From assembly GCA_014803415.1 (NCBI GenBank), contig JAAVBZ010000023.1:40147-80748 (forward strand): DNA of 40,602 bases, given 5' to 3'. Of this stretch, positions 1 through 8,702 are shown piece by piece. Within the stretch, counting starts at the first letter, position 1; every line of letters starts with the position of its first letter. A model generated the notes under the pieces. It ran no database searches. It was not told the origin of the DNA and saw only the letters and a list, made by a program, of their open reading frames with translations. The translations under genes were made by a program, and so were the position numbers. The stretch comes from Lachnospiraceae bacterium (lineage in GTDB: Bacteria > Bacillota > Clostridia > Lachnospirales > Lachnospiraceae).

Positions 1-89
1 CAATCGTATCGGTAGTCCTGCCCATCATCTGTTATCATACTCTGTGTAAAAAGAGTATTATTGAAAGACTGCGGATGGCGGAAGTATAA
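1..89 (+). CDS. C-terminal tail of an unidentified, probably membrane protein (5' truncated)
   Basis: An open frame (codons start at base 3) runs from the window edge to a TAA at 87-89 and gives 28 residues. The first half is hydrophobic (IVSVVLPII) and the end is basic (CKKSIIERLRMAEV), which resembles the last membrane helix and cytosolic tail of a transporter or other membrane protein. A hairpin follows 33 bases later, which fits a gene end. The family cannot be named from this fragment. It converges on dgoD. Confidence 0.4.
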   Translation, partial: IVSVVLPIICYHTLCKKSIIERLRMAEV

Positions 90-122
90 AGACATTATGT
101 AAGTGGAATATGGAAGATGAAA

Positions 123-152
123 GGGGGCATGTCACTTAGTGTGACGGCCCCC
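123..152. terminator. Hairpin between convergent genes, probable terminator
   Basis: The outer stem GGGGGC/GCCCCC (123-128 with 147-152) and inner stem GTCAC/GTGAC (131-135 with 141-145) enclose a TTAGT loop, with an AT/G bulge between them. The following T content is modest, so it is a plausible but not classic intrinsic terminator. It lies between the upstream plus-strand gene and dgoD on the minus strand and could act for both. Confidence 0.6.
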
Positions 153-211
153 AGTTTAGGATTATCTATTTTCTGACGGTTTCCTTTTACTATGTTAAGA
201 GAAAAAGAAAT

Positions 212-1360
212 TTACCATTCGGAGATGGAACCGTCTGCATGCCGCCAGATGGGATTTTTCCAGTGATGGGGAGAACAATTTTCTTCAAGTACAAGCTCTC
301 TGTTGATATCAACGCCCAGTCCCGGAAGAAGGGGAAAAGCAATATAGCCATCGGTAAAAGTAAAATCGTCTTTATTTCTGACATAGTCTAATACGCTTTT
401 TCCCACATTATAGTGGATGCCCATGCTTTGTTCCTGGATAAATGCATTATAGCTGACAGCATCTACTTGAAGGCAAGCAGCAAGGGCGACAGGGCCTAAA
501 GGGCAGTGAGGAGCCAGCGCGATATCATGTGCCTCAGCCATGGCGGCGATCTTTTTTACTTCTGTGATACCACCCGCATGGGAAAGGTCAGGCTGGATGA
601 TATCGACACCGCCTGCTTTGAACAGACGCTTAAAGTCATATTTAGAAAAAAGACGTTCTCCGGTTGCAATCGGAATGTTGCAATGTCTTGCAATTTCTTT
701 AAATTCTTCCATATTTTCGCATAAAACCGGTTCCTCAATGAACATAGGATCAAATTCTTCCAGCTTTTTTGCCAGGATTTTTGCCATAGGTTTATGGACT
801 CTTCCGTGGAAATCGATTGCTATGCCGAAATATTTTCCAACGCTTTCCCGGATGGAGGCAACACGCTCTAAGACAGCGTCAATTTTATCATAAGAGTCTA
901 CAATTTGTAATTCTTCAGTGGCATTCATTTTGACAGCTGAAAATCCTGCTGTCTGCCTTTCTTTTGCAGCTGCGGCGACATCACAGGGACGGTCACCACC
1001 AATCCAGGAATAGACTTTCATTTTTTTGCGGCAGGATCCGCCCAGGAGATCGTAAATTGGAGCATTGAACTTTTTGCCTTTGATATCCCAGAGAGCCTGA
1101 TCGATGCCTGAGATAGCACTCATAAGAATTGGACCGCCCCGATAAAAAGCGCCTCGATATAAAGTAGTCCAGATATCTTCAATCAGGGAAGGATCTTTGC
1201 CTATCAGATATTCTTGCATTTCTTCCACACAGCTTCTAACGGTGGATGCCTTTCCTTCTATGACAGCTTCGCCCCATCCGGATAAGCCGTCGTCGGTTTC
1301 GATTTCTACCATACACCATCTAGGACGTACGAGAAAAGTGTTGATTTTAGTTATTTTCAT
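212..1360 (-). CDS. dgoD: D-galactonate dehydratase (enolase superfamily, MR/MLE type)
   Basis: This cytosolic Mg2+ enzyme dehydrates D-galactonate to 2-keto-3-deoxy-D-galactonate (EC 4.2.1.6). The 382 residues equal the length of E. coli DgoD, and recalled blocks match closely: [56 protein letters not shown] and EQSMGIHYN. The metal ligands D183, E209 and E235 and catalytic H185 and H285 sit at the numbers known for the E. coli enzyme. It is the second gene of a minus-strand pair, 17 bases after the IclR regulator. The next two pathway steps (kinase, aldolase) are encoded divergently at 8019-9712. A related acid-sugar dehydratase is the only real alternative. Confidence 0.95.
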   Translation of the reverse strand: MKITKINTFLVRPRWCMVEIETDDGLSGWGEAVIEGKASTVRSCVEEMQEYLIGKDPSLIEDIWTTLYRGAFYRGGPILMSAISGIDQALWDIKGKKFNAPIYDLLGGSCRKKMKVYSWIGGDRPCDVAAAAKERQTAGFSAVKMNATEELQIVDSYDKIDAVLERVASIRESVGKYFGIAIDFHGRVHKPMAKILAKKLEEFDPMFIEEPVLCENMEEFKEIARHCNIPIATGERLFSKYDFKRLFKAGGVDIIQPDLSHAGGITEVKKIAAMAEAHDIALAPHCPLGPVALAACLQVDAVSYNAFIQEQSMGIHYNVGKSVLDYVRNKDDFTFTDGYIAFPLLPGLGVDINRELVLEENCSPHHWKNPIWRHADGSISEW

Positions 1361-1377
1361 TAATATTCTCCTTTGAT

Positions 1378-2163
1378 TTAACCGATAATATCAAAATTTA
1401 CATTTATACTCTGGAAGATATGTTCCAGACGCTGCTTGGAATTTTCCAGCAGGTGGAGGATTAAATCTTCTTTTTCAGAGGTATAGCGAAATACAGGAAT
1501 GGCAACACTGATAGCTGCTATTACTGTTCCATTTTTTCGAAGAGGAACTGCAAGGCAGCGGATATATTGAGTGGATTCTTCTATTTCACAGGAAAATCCG
1601 CATGAGCGTGATTTTTTCAGCTGTGCTGCCAGTTCATTAAAGTCTGTGATTGTTTTTGGGGTAAGGGAACGAAGTCCTTGGGGATAAAGCTTTTTTAAGT
1701 CAGCAAGGGAGTAATCTGTCAGCAGTGCTTTTCCGATTCCAGTGCTATAGGCAGGCAGGCTATGGCCGATGGCAGCAACCATGCGAATAGATTCAGAGGA
1801 ATCTGCTTTTGCAATATAGAATGCTTCGCCATCTTTTAAAGTAGCAAAGTAAGAGGTTTCGGAACAGACATTGGTAATATTATGAAGTTCCTTGGTTATT
1901 TCGCTCATAGTATCAAAGTTTTCAAGGTAAGCGTTACCAATCTGAAAAGCATAGGAGCCAATTGTATATTTGCCGCTGACAGAATCTGTAGACAAATAGT
2001 GACGATGAACCAGAGTATGCAGTATGGGAAGCATACTGCTTTTTGCGACATCCAGCTGCTGGCAGATTTCAGTGAGAGTATACCCACTCTTTCCTCCTTG
2101 GGCGATAAGTTCCAAGGCATCCAGAACACGGGTAGTGGATCGATGTTCATTTGAGGTAGCCAT
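1378..2163 (-). CDS. IclR-family transcriptional regulator of the galactonate/galactoside locus
   Basis: The 261 residues have an N-terminal winged helix-turn-helix at about 8-65 ([16 protein letters not shown], then [24 protein letters not shown]) and a C-terminal IclR effector domain from about 85. The domain carries typical motifs: [35 protein letters not shown] and [10 protein letters not shown]. The ribosome binding site AAAGGAGA (2171-2178, minus) is 7 bases from the ATG. It probably binds the two TTCGTATATACGAA-like sites in the divergent intergenic region, controlling itself, dgoD and the transporter operon. The effector is probably galactonate or a keto-deoxy product, by inference from the neighbours. 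Confidence 0.93.
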   Translation of the reverse strand: MATSNEHRSTTRVLDALELIAQGGKSGYTLTEICQQLDVAKSSMLPILHTLVHRHYLSTDSVSGKYTIGSYAFQIGNAYLENFDTMSEITKELHNITNVCSETSYFATLKDGEAFYIAKADSSESIRMVAAIGHSLPAYSTGIGKALLTDYSLADLKKLYPQGLRSLTPKTITDFNELAAQLKKSRSCGFSCEIEESTQYIRCLAVPLRKNGTVIAAISVAIPVFRYTSEKEDLILHLLENSKQRLEHIFQSINVNFDIIG

Positions 2164-2198
2164 ATAAGTATCTCCTTTGATTCTTATTAAGAATTATA

Positions 2199-2212
2199 TT
2201 CGCATATACGTA
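2199..2212. promoter_or_regulatory. Predicted IclR operator, copy 2 (imperfect)
   Basis: TTCGCATATACGTA differs at three positions from the perfect palindrome at 2430-2443, keeping the central ATATACG core. It lies at about +5 to +18 of the predicted iclR-dgoD transcript, so binding would block initiation or early elongation (autoregulation). The assignment rests on repetition and position only. Confidence 0.65.
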
Positions 2213-2223
2213 TTTACAATATG

Positions 2224-2252
2224 AGGATAGCATAGAGGAAGAAAAAAGTCAA
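2224..2252 (-). promoter_or_regulatory. Predicted SigA promoter of iclR-dgoD
   Basis: On the minus strand, TTGACT (2252-2247) is followed after 17 bases by TATCCT (2229-2224). The predicted start is near 2217, leaving a leader of about 50 bases that contains the imperfect operator and the ribosome binding site. Confidence 0.6.
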
Positions 2253-2370
2253 ACAGGGCTTTTTCAGGTTAATATAAGAAAATAAGCTTACTGAAAAGTG
2301 CAATATGAACAAAATTAAAGGTAGTGTATTGTCAGATTTATATAAAAAGGGGAGATGTTTTAAAATAGGG

Positions 2371-2399
2371 TTGCATTTTGGATAATGTCATGTTAATAT
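2371..2399 (+). promoter_or_regulatory. Predicted SigA promoter of the sugar transport/catabolic operon (extended -10)
   Basis: TTGCAT (2371-2376), a 17-base spacer, then TAATAT (2394-2399) preceded by TGT, an extended -10 element. The start is expected near 2406, so the perfect palindrome at 2430-2443 would sit at about +25 to +38, as a roadblock operator. Confidence 0.65.
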
Positions 2400-2429
2400 G
2401 AATTCACAAGTTCCAAATAGAGAACTAAA

Positions 2430-2443
2430 TTCGTATATACGAA
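2430..2443. promoter_or_regulatory. Predicted IclR operator, copy 1 (perfect 14-bp palindrome)
   Basis: TTCGTATATACGAA is perfectly self-complementary. It sits between the predicted transcription start and the AAGGAGG ribosome binding site (2447-2453) of the binding-protein gene. A related copy lies in front of iclR at 2199-2212. Two related palindromes flanking one divergent promoter region beside a regulator gene are strong positional evidence for its operators. Confidence 0.75.
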
Positions 2444-2458
2444 CATAAGGAGGAAAAC

Positions 2459-3823
2459 ATGAGAAAGAAAATTTTAACAACAATACTTGCAGCATCACTT
2501 GTGATGAGTCTTTTAGGATGCAGCAGTCAATCAGATTCCGCTTCAAATGCAGAAAATGAAACCGCAGTGGAGGAAAAGGATACCACAGAAACGGTTAAAA
2601 CAGAGGAAACACTGGAACCTTCTGGAGAAGAGACAACAATTACGGTATGGGCATGGGATGATAATTATAATATTCCGATCATGAATCTCGCTGGCGAATA
2701 TTATGCCAAAGATCATCCAAATGTAAAGGTAGAGGTTGTCAGTCTGGCAAAAGAGGATGTATATACCAAGATGCAGACAGCTTTGGCAGGAGGAGGAAGT
2801 GGAATGCCGGATATCGTCTTAATGGAAGATTATGTATCTGGAAAATATCTGCAGGCATTTAAAGGAAGCTTTGCGGATTTGACTGATAAGATCGATTATT
2901 CTGATTTCCTTGCATTTAAGAAAGATGCGGTAAGCTATGACGGACGGCAGTACGGAGTGCCTCTTGATACGGGAGCATCTGTATTATTCTATAGGACAGA
3001 TCTCCTAAGTCAGGCAGGCTACACAGATGCTGATATTCAGGATTGTACATGGGAAAAATTTATCGAGATTGGCGAAGCGGTCAAAGAAGCAACAGGGTCT
3101 TACATGATTGTGGAAATGGCAGCAAGCAAGACAACTCTTTTAAGGTCTATGATGCAGTCGGCCGGGACATGGTATTTTGATGCAAACGGTGAAATCAGTA
3201 TTGAGGGTAATGCAGCGTTAGAAGCGGGGTTTGAGCTGGTTAAGGAAATGAAGGACAAGGGAATCCTGTATGAAGCGGAAAGTACAGGAGACAGGGCAGG
3301 TGCTTTAAACAACGGAACGGTTGCAGCAATTGTAAACGGACCTTGGATGGCATCTACGATCAAGGCCGCAGAGGATCAGAGCGGACTGTGGAAAGTTACA
3401 AATACACCAAGATTTTCTAATGTAGAGGGTGCTGTTAATGCATCTAACCTTGGAGGAAGTTCATGGTACGTAATGGATACATCCGAAAGTAAGGATGTTG
3501 CAATAGATCTCCTTGGAACGGTATATACCAACACAGAATACTACAATGAGATCATGCTCAATCAGGCATGCGTATCAGGATATCAGCCGGCGCTTAGCGG
3601 TGAAGCTTTTGAGACTGAGGATGAATATTTCTGCGGACAAAAAATCTATCAGATATTTGCCGAAACATTGGAAAAGGTTCCTGGCGTAAATTATGGAGGA
3701 TATGTAGCGGAAGCTAATGATGCAATTACAATCGGGCTGGCTGAATACATGAATGGGAATACAGATATAGCTGGCGGAATGCAGATGGCATCAGAGCAGT
3801 TAAAGAATCAGCTTAATCGATAA
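2459..3823 (+). CDS. ABC transporter substrate-binding lipoprotein, sugar type (CUT1, family 1)
   Basis: This is the extracytoplasmic sugar-binding component of the importer. Residues 1-21 are a lipoprotein signal: basic MRKK, a hydrophobic core and the lipobox LLGC with C21 as the lipidated cysteine. A Ser/Glu/Thr-rich linker (about 22-60) and a family-1 extracellular binding fold follow (TITVWAWDDNYN, KMQTALAGGGSGMPDIVLMEDYVSG, AAIVNGPWM). The length of 454 residues is usual. AAGGAGG is 5 bases from the ATG. It heads the operon and is followed by a strong intercistronic hairpin. From its neighbours the ligand is probably a galactoside or galactonate-containing oligosaccharide, which the sequence alone does not prove. 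Confidence 0.92.
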   Translation: MRKKILTTILAASLVMSLLGCSSQSDSASNAENETAVEEKDTTETVKTEETLEPSGEETTITVWAWDDNYNIPIMNLAGEYYAKDHPNVKVEVVSLAKEDVYTKMQTALAGGGSGMPDIVLMEDYVSGKYLQAFKGSFADLTDKIDYSDFLAFKKDAVSYDGRQYGVPLDTGASVLFYRTDLLSQAGYTDADIQDCTWEKFIEIGEAVKEATGSYMIVEMAASKTTLLRSMMQSAGTWYFDANGEISIEGNAALEAGFELVKEMKDKGILYEAESTGDRAGALNNGTVAAIVNGPWMASTIKAAEDQSGLWKVTNTPRFSNVEGAVNASNLGGSSWYVMDTSESKDVAIDLLGTVYTNTEYYNEIMLNQACVSGYQPALSGEAFETEDEYFCGQKIYQIFAETLEKVPGVNYGGYVAEANDAITIGLAEYMNGNTDIAGGMQMASEQLKNQLNR

Positions 3824-3829
3824 ATATAT

Positions 3830-3855
3830 TCGGAAGGAGGCATGCCTCCTTCCGA
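3830..3855 (+). promoter_or_regulatory. Perfect 26-bp intercistronic palindrome (mRNA-stabilising hairpin or attenuator)
   Basis: From T3830 to A3855 every base is complementary across the centre; one arm reads TCGGAAGGAGGCA. It starts 6 bases after the binding-protein stop and precedes the permease gene, whose own ribosome binding site is weak (AAAAGGAA at 3863-3870, 12 bases away). There is no T tract, so full termination is unlikely. Hairpins here usually protect the upstream message and keep binding protein above permease. One arm contains AAGGAGG, which would be buried in the stem. Confidence 0.75.
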
Positions 3856-3882
3856 GTCAGTAAAAAGGAAAACAGTGAAAAT

Positions 3883-4770
3883 ATGAAGAAAACAAATGCA
3901 AAACTGGTTAATTACAATAAATATGGTTGGTTTTTTATTTCTTTTGCGCTTGCGGCATTTTGTGTTTTTACAATTTACCCGGCCGTTTATTCTATATGGT
4001 TGTCCTTTCAAACCTTTGATGCGGGAGAATTTCATTTCAGCGGCCTTGACAATATTAAGCGCATGCTGGGGGATAAGGTGTTCTTGAAATCACTTAAAAA
4101 TACGTTTTTCTTTGTAGTGATTCAAATTCCCATTATGAAAGTTCTGGCATTATATTTGGCAACTTTACTGAATAAAACAAAGTTGAAGGGCAAAGGTTTT
4201 TTCAGAACCTGTACCTTTCTTCCATGCGTAACCAGTCTGGTAGCATATTCCGTATTGTTTAAAATGATGTTTTCCCAGAGCGGAATTGTTAATCAGGCAC
4301 TGATGAATTTAGGCGTACTTGATGAACCCTTTCAATGGCTTCAGGATGCCGGATGGGCAAGGGGAATTATTATTGTGGCGTTGACTTGGAGATGGACGGG
4401 CTATGATGTGATTTTTTTCCTGGCAGCTATGGCGAATATACCGGCTGAAACTTACGAAGCAGCACAGATCGACGGCGCCGGTGGATGGAATATTTTCTGG
4501 AAAATTACATTGCCGCAGCTTAAACCGATTATTTTATTGACGATGATCATGTCAACCAACGGTACGCTGCAGCTGTTTGATGAACCTATGAATATAACGG
4601 CAGGAGGTCCCATGAATGCAACGCTTACTATGTCTCAATATATTTATAACCAGTCATTTGTCTATTCACCTAATTTGGGATATGCAGCCACGTTGTCTTA
4701 TGTCATTGTGTTTATCATGATTATCCTGGCAATCATACAGTTTAAAGTAACAGGAGGTGATGAGACATAA
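3883..4770 (+). CDS. Sugar ABC transporter permease, MalF/UgpA type
   Basis: This 295-residue membrane protein has about six helices, the first at roughly residues 13-36 (YGWFFISFALAAFCVFTIYP). The EAA loop that docks the ATPase reads PAETYEAAQIDGAGGWNIFW and continues to ITLPQLKP. It forms the translocation pore with the next gene, whose ATG overlaps this stop (TAATG at 4768-4772), so translation is coupled. No ATPase gene accompanies it. A shared MsmX-like ATPase encoded elsewhere is the likely partner, as is common for CUT1 systems in Firmicutes. Confidence 0.93.
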   Translation: MKKTNAKLVNYNKYGWFFISFALAAFCVFTIYPAVYSIWLSFQTFDAGEFHFSGLDNIKRMLGDKVFLKSLKNTFFFVVIQIPIMKVLALYLATLLNKTKLKGKGFFRTCTFLPCVTSLVAYSVLFKMMFSQSGIVNQALMNLGVLDEPFQWLQDAGWARGIIIVALTWRWTGYDVIFFLAAMANIPAETYEAAQIDGAGGWNIFWKITLPQLKPIILLTMIMSTNGTLQLFDEPMNITAGGPMNATLTMSQYIYNQSFVYSPNLGYAATLSYVIVFIMIILAIIQFKVTGGDET

Positions 4771-5603
4771 TGAATACAGAAAAATGGTATAAGCTTCGCA
4801 GAAAGGCAGGAACTGTCAGCGTGTATCTGGTTTTAACTTGTGTGGTGGTGGTATCGGTATTTCCTTTTTTCTGGATGGTTATAGGAGCAACAAATTCGAG
4901 TGTGGATATAACCGGCGGGGTTATGATATTTGGAAAAGCGCTTAGGGAAAATTGGAGGAATCTGACAGAAAATGCATCAATTGTGAGAGTGTTTTTCAAT
5001 ACGACTAAGGTTACGGTATTATCTACTGTTCTCTCGGTGTTGATTTGTTCTATGGCCGGATATGGATTTGAAAAATATCATATGAAAGGAAAAGAATTTC
5101 TGTATTCTTGCTTTTTGCTTGCGATGATGATTCCTTTTGCAGCACAGATGATACCGCTGTTTAAGATGATGAGCGCATGGAAACTGCTGGATACACACTT
5201 GGCAGTGGTGCTTCCTAGTCTGGCAATGCCATTTATGGTGTTCTTTTTTAGGCAGAATTTTAAAGCCTTTCCTACGGAGGTAATCGAATCTGCGCGGATA
5301 GACGGTGCGAATGAGATCTTGATTTTCTTCAGGGTGGTTCTTCCACCCATGAAATCCGTTATGGCAGCAGGCGTTATATATGCGTTTATGAAACAATGGA
5401 ATAACTATCTATGGCCATTGATTGCCATACAGTCCAATGAGCAGAAGACATTTACCTTGTTGCTGTCTTCTCTATCATCAGCTTATTTTGTGGACTATGG
5501 GCAGCTGATGTTGGCAATCGTGCTGGCGACGCTTCCGATTTTGATCGTATTCCTTACGATGCAGAAGGAATTTGTCAATGGCATTACAGGATCCTGTAAA
5601 TAA
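4770..5603 (+). CDS. Sugar ABC transporter permease, MalG/UgpE type
   Basis: The 277 residues form about six membrane segments and pair with the previous permease. The EAA loop reads PTEVIESARIDGANEILIFF followed by VVLPPMKS, the standard ATPase contact of the second CUT1 permease. The C-terminus (VNGITGSCK) resembles the usual FVxGxTxGAVKG end. It overlaps the previous stop by one base and is preceded by AGGAGGTGATG. The GH35 gene starts 16 bases downstream. Confidence 0.93.
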   Translation: MNTEKWYKLRRKAGTVSVYLVLTCVVVVSVFPFFWMVIGATNSSVDITGGVMIFGKALRENWRNLTENASIVRVFFNTTKVTVLSTVLSVLICSMAGYGFEKYHMKGKEFLYSCFLLAMMIPFAAQMIPLFKMMSAWKLLDTHLAVVLPSLAMPFMVFFFRQNFKAFPTEVIESARIDGANEILIFFRVVLPPMKSVMAAGVIYAFMKQWNNYLWPLIAIQSNEQKTFTLLLSSLSSAYFVDYGQLMLAIVLATLPILIVFLTMQKEFVNGITGSCK

Positions 5604-5619
5604 CAGAGTGGAGGAAAAA

Positions 5620-8007
5620 ATGCGAGATTATCATTTGAAAATAGAACAGATATATAATCCCATCTATCCGGCAACCCTTTTAGACACGGGGGAGAATGAT
5701 GCCGGAATATCCATGACGAATTATTATATGCAGATGGATGGAAAGCCGATGTTCGTGGTTTGCGGGGAGGCGCACTTTTCCCGGATGGAAGAAGCGACGT
5801 GGGAAGATGAAATCATTAAAATGAAGATGGGGGGACTGAATGTTATTGCAACTTATGTTTTCTGGATCCACCATGAGGAGATAGAAGGAGTTTTTGACTG
5901 GTCCGGAAACAAGAACCTGAGAAAGTTTCTTGTATTGTGTCAAAAGCACGGTATGAAGGTAATTTTGAGGATTGGTCCCTTTGATCATGGGGAGTGCAGA
6001 AACGGAGGGTATCCGGACTGGATGTTTGGCCGTCCGTTTGATGTCAGAAGCAATGACCCGGAATATCTTTTTTATGCAGAAAGGCTCTGGAAGGAAATCG
6101 GTAAACAGGCAAAGGGGCTTCTTTTTAAGGAAAATGGTCCCATAATAGCAGTTCAGTTGGAAAATGAGTATGAACATGCATCAGCACCTTGGGAGATGAC
6201 AACTGAAAACAGTAAGGAATGGATTCCCAGCGGAAATCAGGGGGAAGAGCATATAGAGAAATTGAAAGAACTTGCCATAAAGAGCGGACTGGATGTTCCT
6301 TTTTACACGGCTACGGCATGGGGAGGTTCTTGTGCACCGTTTAAGATGGTGTTGCCGCTATGGGGTGGATATGCTTTCCGTCCGTGGATGTTTTATGGTG
6401 ATTTGAAAGAGCATCCAGCTACAGCAGAATATCTGATGAACGATTTTCATAATAATGCGTCCCCACAGTATTATAATTTTGATCCTGAGTATCAGAAAGA
6501 AACGATGCCTTTTGCCTGCTGTGAGATGCAGGGTGGTATGACAGTATTTTATCAATACCGATTTCAGCTTCCCTTTGAAAGTGTAGGTGCAATGGCAGCA
6601 GTTAAGGTGGCGGGAGGATGTAACTTCCTTGGGTATTATATGTATCATGGTGGAACTAATCCTTCTGGTAAAAAGACACCGTATTTAAACGAAAATGCAG
6701 TTCCGAAGTTTTCCTATGATTATCAGGCGGCAATCGGGGAATTTGGTCAGGTGAGGGATAGTTATAAGCATTTAAAACTCCAGCATCTTTTTTACAGTGA
6801 ATTTACGAATTTAATTTGTTCTGCGAAAACTTACCTCCCAAAAGAAGCGCTTATTCAGGAACCGGAAGAGACGGATACGCTAAGATATGCGGTGCGGGTA
6901 AATGAAAAAGGAGAGGGATTCCTTTTTATCAACAACTATCAGGATCATGTCATCATGCAGGATCAAAAAGAGTTTGCAGTCAATCTGGAATTGCCGGAAC
7001 ATACCCTTCGCATTCCGGCAGCAGGCGGGATCAGTCTTTTGGCAGGAAAATACGCAATATTTCCGATTGCGTTAAGACTTGAAGGGATCTATATAGAATA
7101 TGCAACCGTCCAGTTGATTACTAGGATGGAATATGCAGGGGATAAATGGCTGTTTTTTCATAAAATTGAGGGAACGGAATGCGAATTTTCACTTCCCGGA
7201 GCAGAAATTGAAGATGTGACGAATGGATGCAGGGAGGATAGCCTTATTAAATTGAAAAGTGAGGGGTATGCAGAGATTGTGTGCAGGTCACAGCAGGGGA
7301 AGGTACATATTTGTGTACTTGATTACAGCGATGCGATGAATCTTTGGAAGTTCCGGTATAAGAAAAAGGATTATATTATGCTGACAGATGCATCCGTTCT
7401 TGCGGAAGAAGAGAATGTCCGATTAGAATGCAATACGGACTATGACCTGATTGTATATAAAATATTTCCTCCGGTCTTGATGGAAGAAAACACTAAGATG
7501 GAAGGAATATTCCAGGTCGTTACAGAGAAAGGAAGAGACAGGAAACCTGAGTTTTCATGGGAAAACAAAAGCTCAGAAAACTCAACCGGGGGAAAGTTGA
7601 AGCGACCTGTGGTGGGAAGTCCAGTCACGTCTTCGGGTGTAGTAAATGCAAGAGCAGTCATTCATGTGCCGGCAGATTCATTTGAGGAATATAAGCATCT
7701 GATGCTTCAAGTGTTTTATGAAGGAGATATAGGATATGCCTTCACAGATGGGCAGATGTTTCATGATAATTTCTGCAATGGAGCGCCCTGGGAGATTGAT
7801 TTAAAGCTCCAAGAGCAGAAAATCATAGAAAAAGGCATGTACTTATATATCTCTCCCATAAGAAAAGGAGCAACAGTGCACAGTGAATCTGCAATGGCGG
7901 CACGATTTGAGACATCAGAAGAGCAGACAGCGCGTCTTAATGATATTAGGCTCGTAGGGGTCTATGATATTACAGTCTCTGATAAATGGAAAGAAGACGG
8001 GGATTAA
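5620..8007 (+). CDS. Glycoside hydrolase family 35 protein (beta-galactosidase type)
   Basis: The first ~320 residues form a GH35 catalytic barrel: DGKPMFVVCGEAHFSRM, the NGGYPDWM block and IIAVQLENEYEH, where E183 should be the acid/base. E302 in CCEMQGG fits the position of the nucleophile. About 470 residues of C-terminal beta-sandwich regions follow, giving 795 in all. No signal peptide is visible, so it is probably cytosolic and acts on imported oligosaccharide. The start at 5620 is chosen because GGAGG (5610-5614) lies 5 bases upstream; an in-frame ATG at 5572 would lie inside the permease gene. It would release terminal beta-galactose or a related sugar. The exact substrate is unknown. 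Confidence 0.88.
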   Translation: MRDYHLKIEQIYNPIYPATLLDTGENDAGISMTNYYMQMDGKPMFVVCGEAHFSRMEEATWEDEIIKMKMGGLNVIATYVFWIHHEEIEGVFDWSGNKNLRKFLVLCQKHGMKVILRIGPFDHGECRNGGYPDWMFGRPFDVRSNDPEYLFYAERLWKEIGKQAKGLLFKENGPIIAVQLENEYEHASAPWEMTTENSKEWIPSGNQGEEHIEKLKELAIKSGLDVPFYTATAWGGSCAPFKMVLPLWGGYAFRPWMFYGDLKEHPATAEYLMNDFHNNASPQYYNFDPEYQKETMPFACCEMQGGMTVFYQYRFQLPFESVGAMAAVKVAGGCNFLGYYMYHGGTNPSGKKTPYLNENAVPKFSYDYQAAIGEFGQVRDSYKHLKLQHLFYSEFTNLICSAKTYLPKEALIQEPEETDTLRYAVRVNEKGEGFLFINNYQDHVIMQDQKEFAVNLELPEHTLRIPAAGGISLLAGKYAIFPIALRLEGIYIEYATVQLITRMEYAGDKWLFFHKIEGTECEFSLPGAEIEDVTNGCREDSLIKLKSEGYAEIVCRSQQGKVHICVLDYSDAMNLWKFRYKKKDYIMLTDASVLAEEENVRLECNTDYDLIVYKIFPPVLMEENTKMEGIFQVVTEKGRDRKPEFSWENKSSENSTGGKLKRPVVGSPVTSSGVVNARAVIHVPADSFEEYKHLMLQVFYEGDIGYAFTDGQMFHDNFCNGAPWEIDLKLQEQKIIEKGMYLYISPIRKGATVHSESAMAARFETSEEQTARLNDIRLVGVYDITVSDKWKEDGD

Positions 8008-8018
8008 GGAGAAAAGCT

Positions 8019-8702
8019 ATGTGCGGAAAAAGAATACGGCAAGTGATTGAAGAAATCAGGCGGTACAAAATTGTTGTTATCGTCAGAGGAATGGAACCGG
8101 AGCTTTGCAGCACGCTTTCAGAAGCATTGTATGCAGGAGGAATCCGGTTGATGGAAATTACCTTTGACCAGAACGGGCGAATACCCTTTGAGAAGACGAA
8201 GGATGCCATTTTAACACTGAGTAAAATGTGGAAGGATAAGATGCAGATAGGAGCGGGTACTGTACTTTCAATCCAGCAGTTATATATGGCGAAGGAAGCG
8301 GGAGCAGGGTATATTGTGACACCCAATACGAATCCTGCGATCATCCGGGAGGCAAAGAAGCTGGATATGGCAGTGTTGGCAGGTGCCATGACGCCTTCAG
8401 AGATTGAGGAGGCATATGAGGCAGGAGCGGATTTTGTAAAACTGTTCCCGGCTGCAATTGTAGGAACGGAATATGTGAGGGCAGTAAGGGCGCCCCTTAG
8501 TCATATTCCGATGCTGGCCGTAGGCGGCGTAAATGAAAACAATATTTCGGACTTTTTAAAGACAGGCGTGGCAGGTGTGGGAGTAGGCGGAAATCTGGTG
8601 GACCCGAAACTGGTCATGAATAGAGATTATGATAAGATTACGGCATTGGCGAGGCAGTATGTGATCAGTGCAGGAGTGGAGGAAGTGGTATGTCCAGGAT
8701 AG
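8019..8702 (+). CDS. 2-keto-3-deoxy-6-phosphogluconate/phosphogalactonate aldolase (class I)
   Basis: This enzyme cleaves KDPG or KDPGal to pyruvate and glyceraldehyde 3-phosphate. The 227-residue protein has the family pattern: VVIVRGMEPE at 19-28, E46 in LMEITFD, GAGTVLS, TPNTNP and the Schiff-base lysine K141 in FVKLFPA. The start at 8019 follows AAGGAG (8006-8011) by 7 bases. An in-frame ATG at 7986 would overlap the GH35 gene and has no good binding site. It overlaps the following kinase by 13 bases. With dgoD and that kinase it completes the galactonate route, so the DgoA role is favoured over Eda, but specificity is inferred. Confidence 0.92.
   Translation: MCGKRIRQVIEEIRRYKIVVIVRGMEPELCSTLSEALYAGGIRLMEITFDQNGRIPFEKTKDAILTLSKMWKDKMQIGAGTVLSIQQLYMAKEAGAGYIVTPNTNPAIIREAKKLDMAVLAGAMTPSEIEEAYEAGADFVKLFPAAIVGTEYVRAVRAPLSHIPMLAVGGVNENNISDFLKTGVAGVGVGGNLVDPKLVMNRDYDKITALARQYVISAGVEEVVCPG

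Noticed and set aside
540-893. Plus-strand ORFs of 72-117 residues inside dgoD
   Set aside because: They lie antisense to a well-conserved enzyme, lack ribosome sites and look like no protein family.
2164-2458. Catabolite response element (cre) near the transporter promoter
   Set aside because: No sequence close to WTGNAANCGNWNNCW was found; the palindromes there have a different core.
5572-5619. Extended GH35 start giving 16 more residues
   Set aside because: The frame lies in the end of the permease gene and has no ribosome site; GGAGG is correctly spaced for the ATG at 5620.
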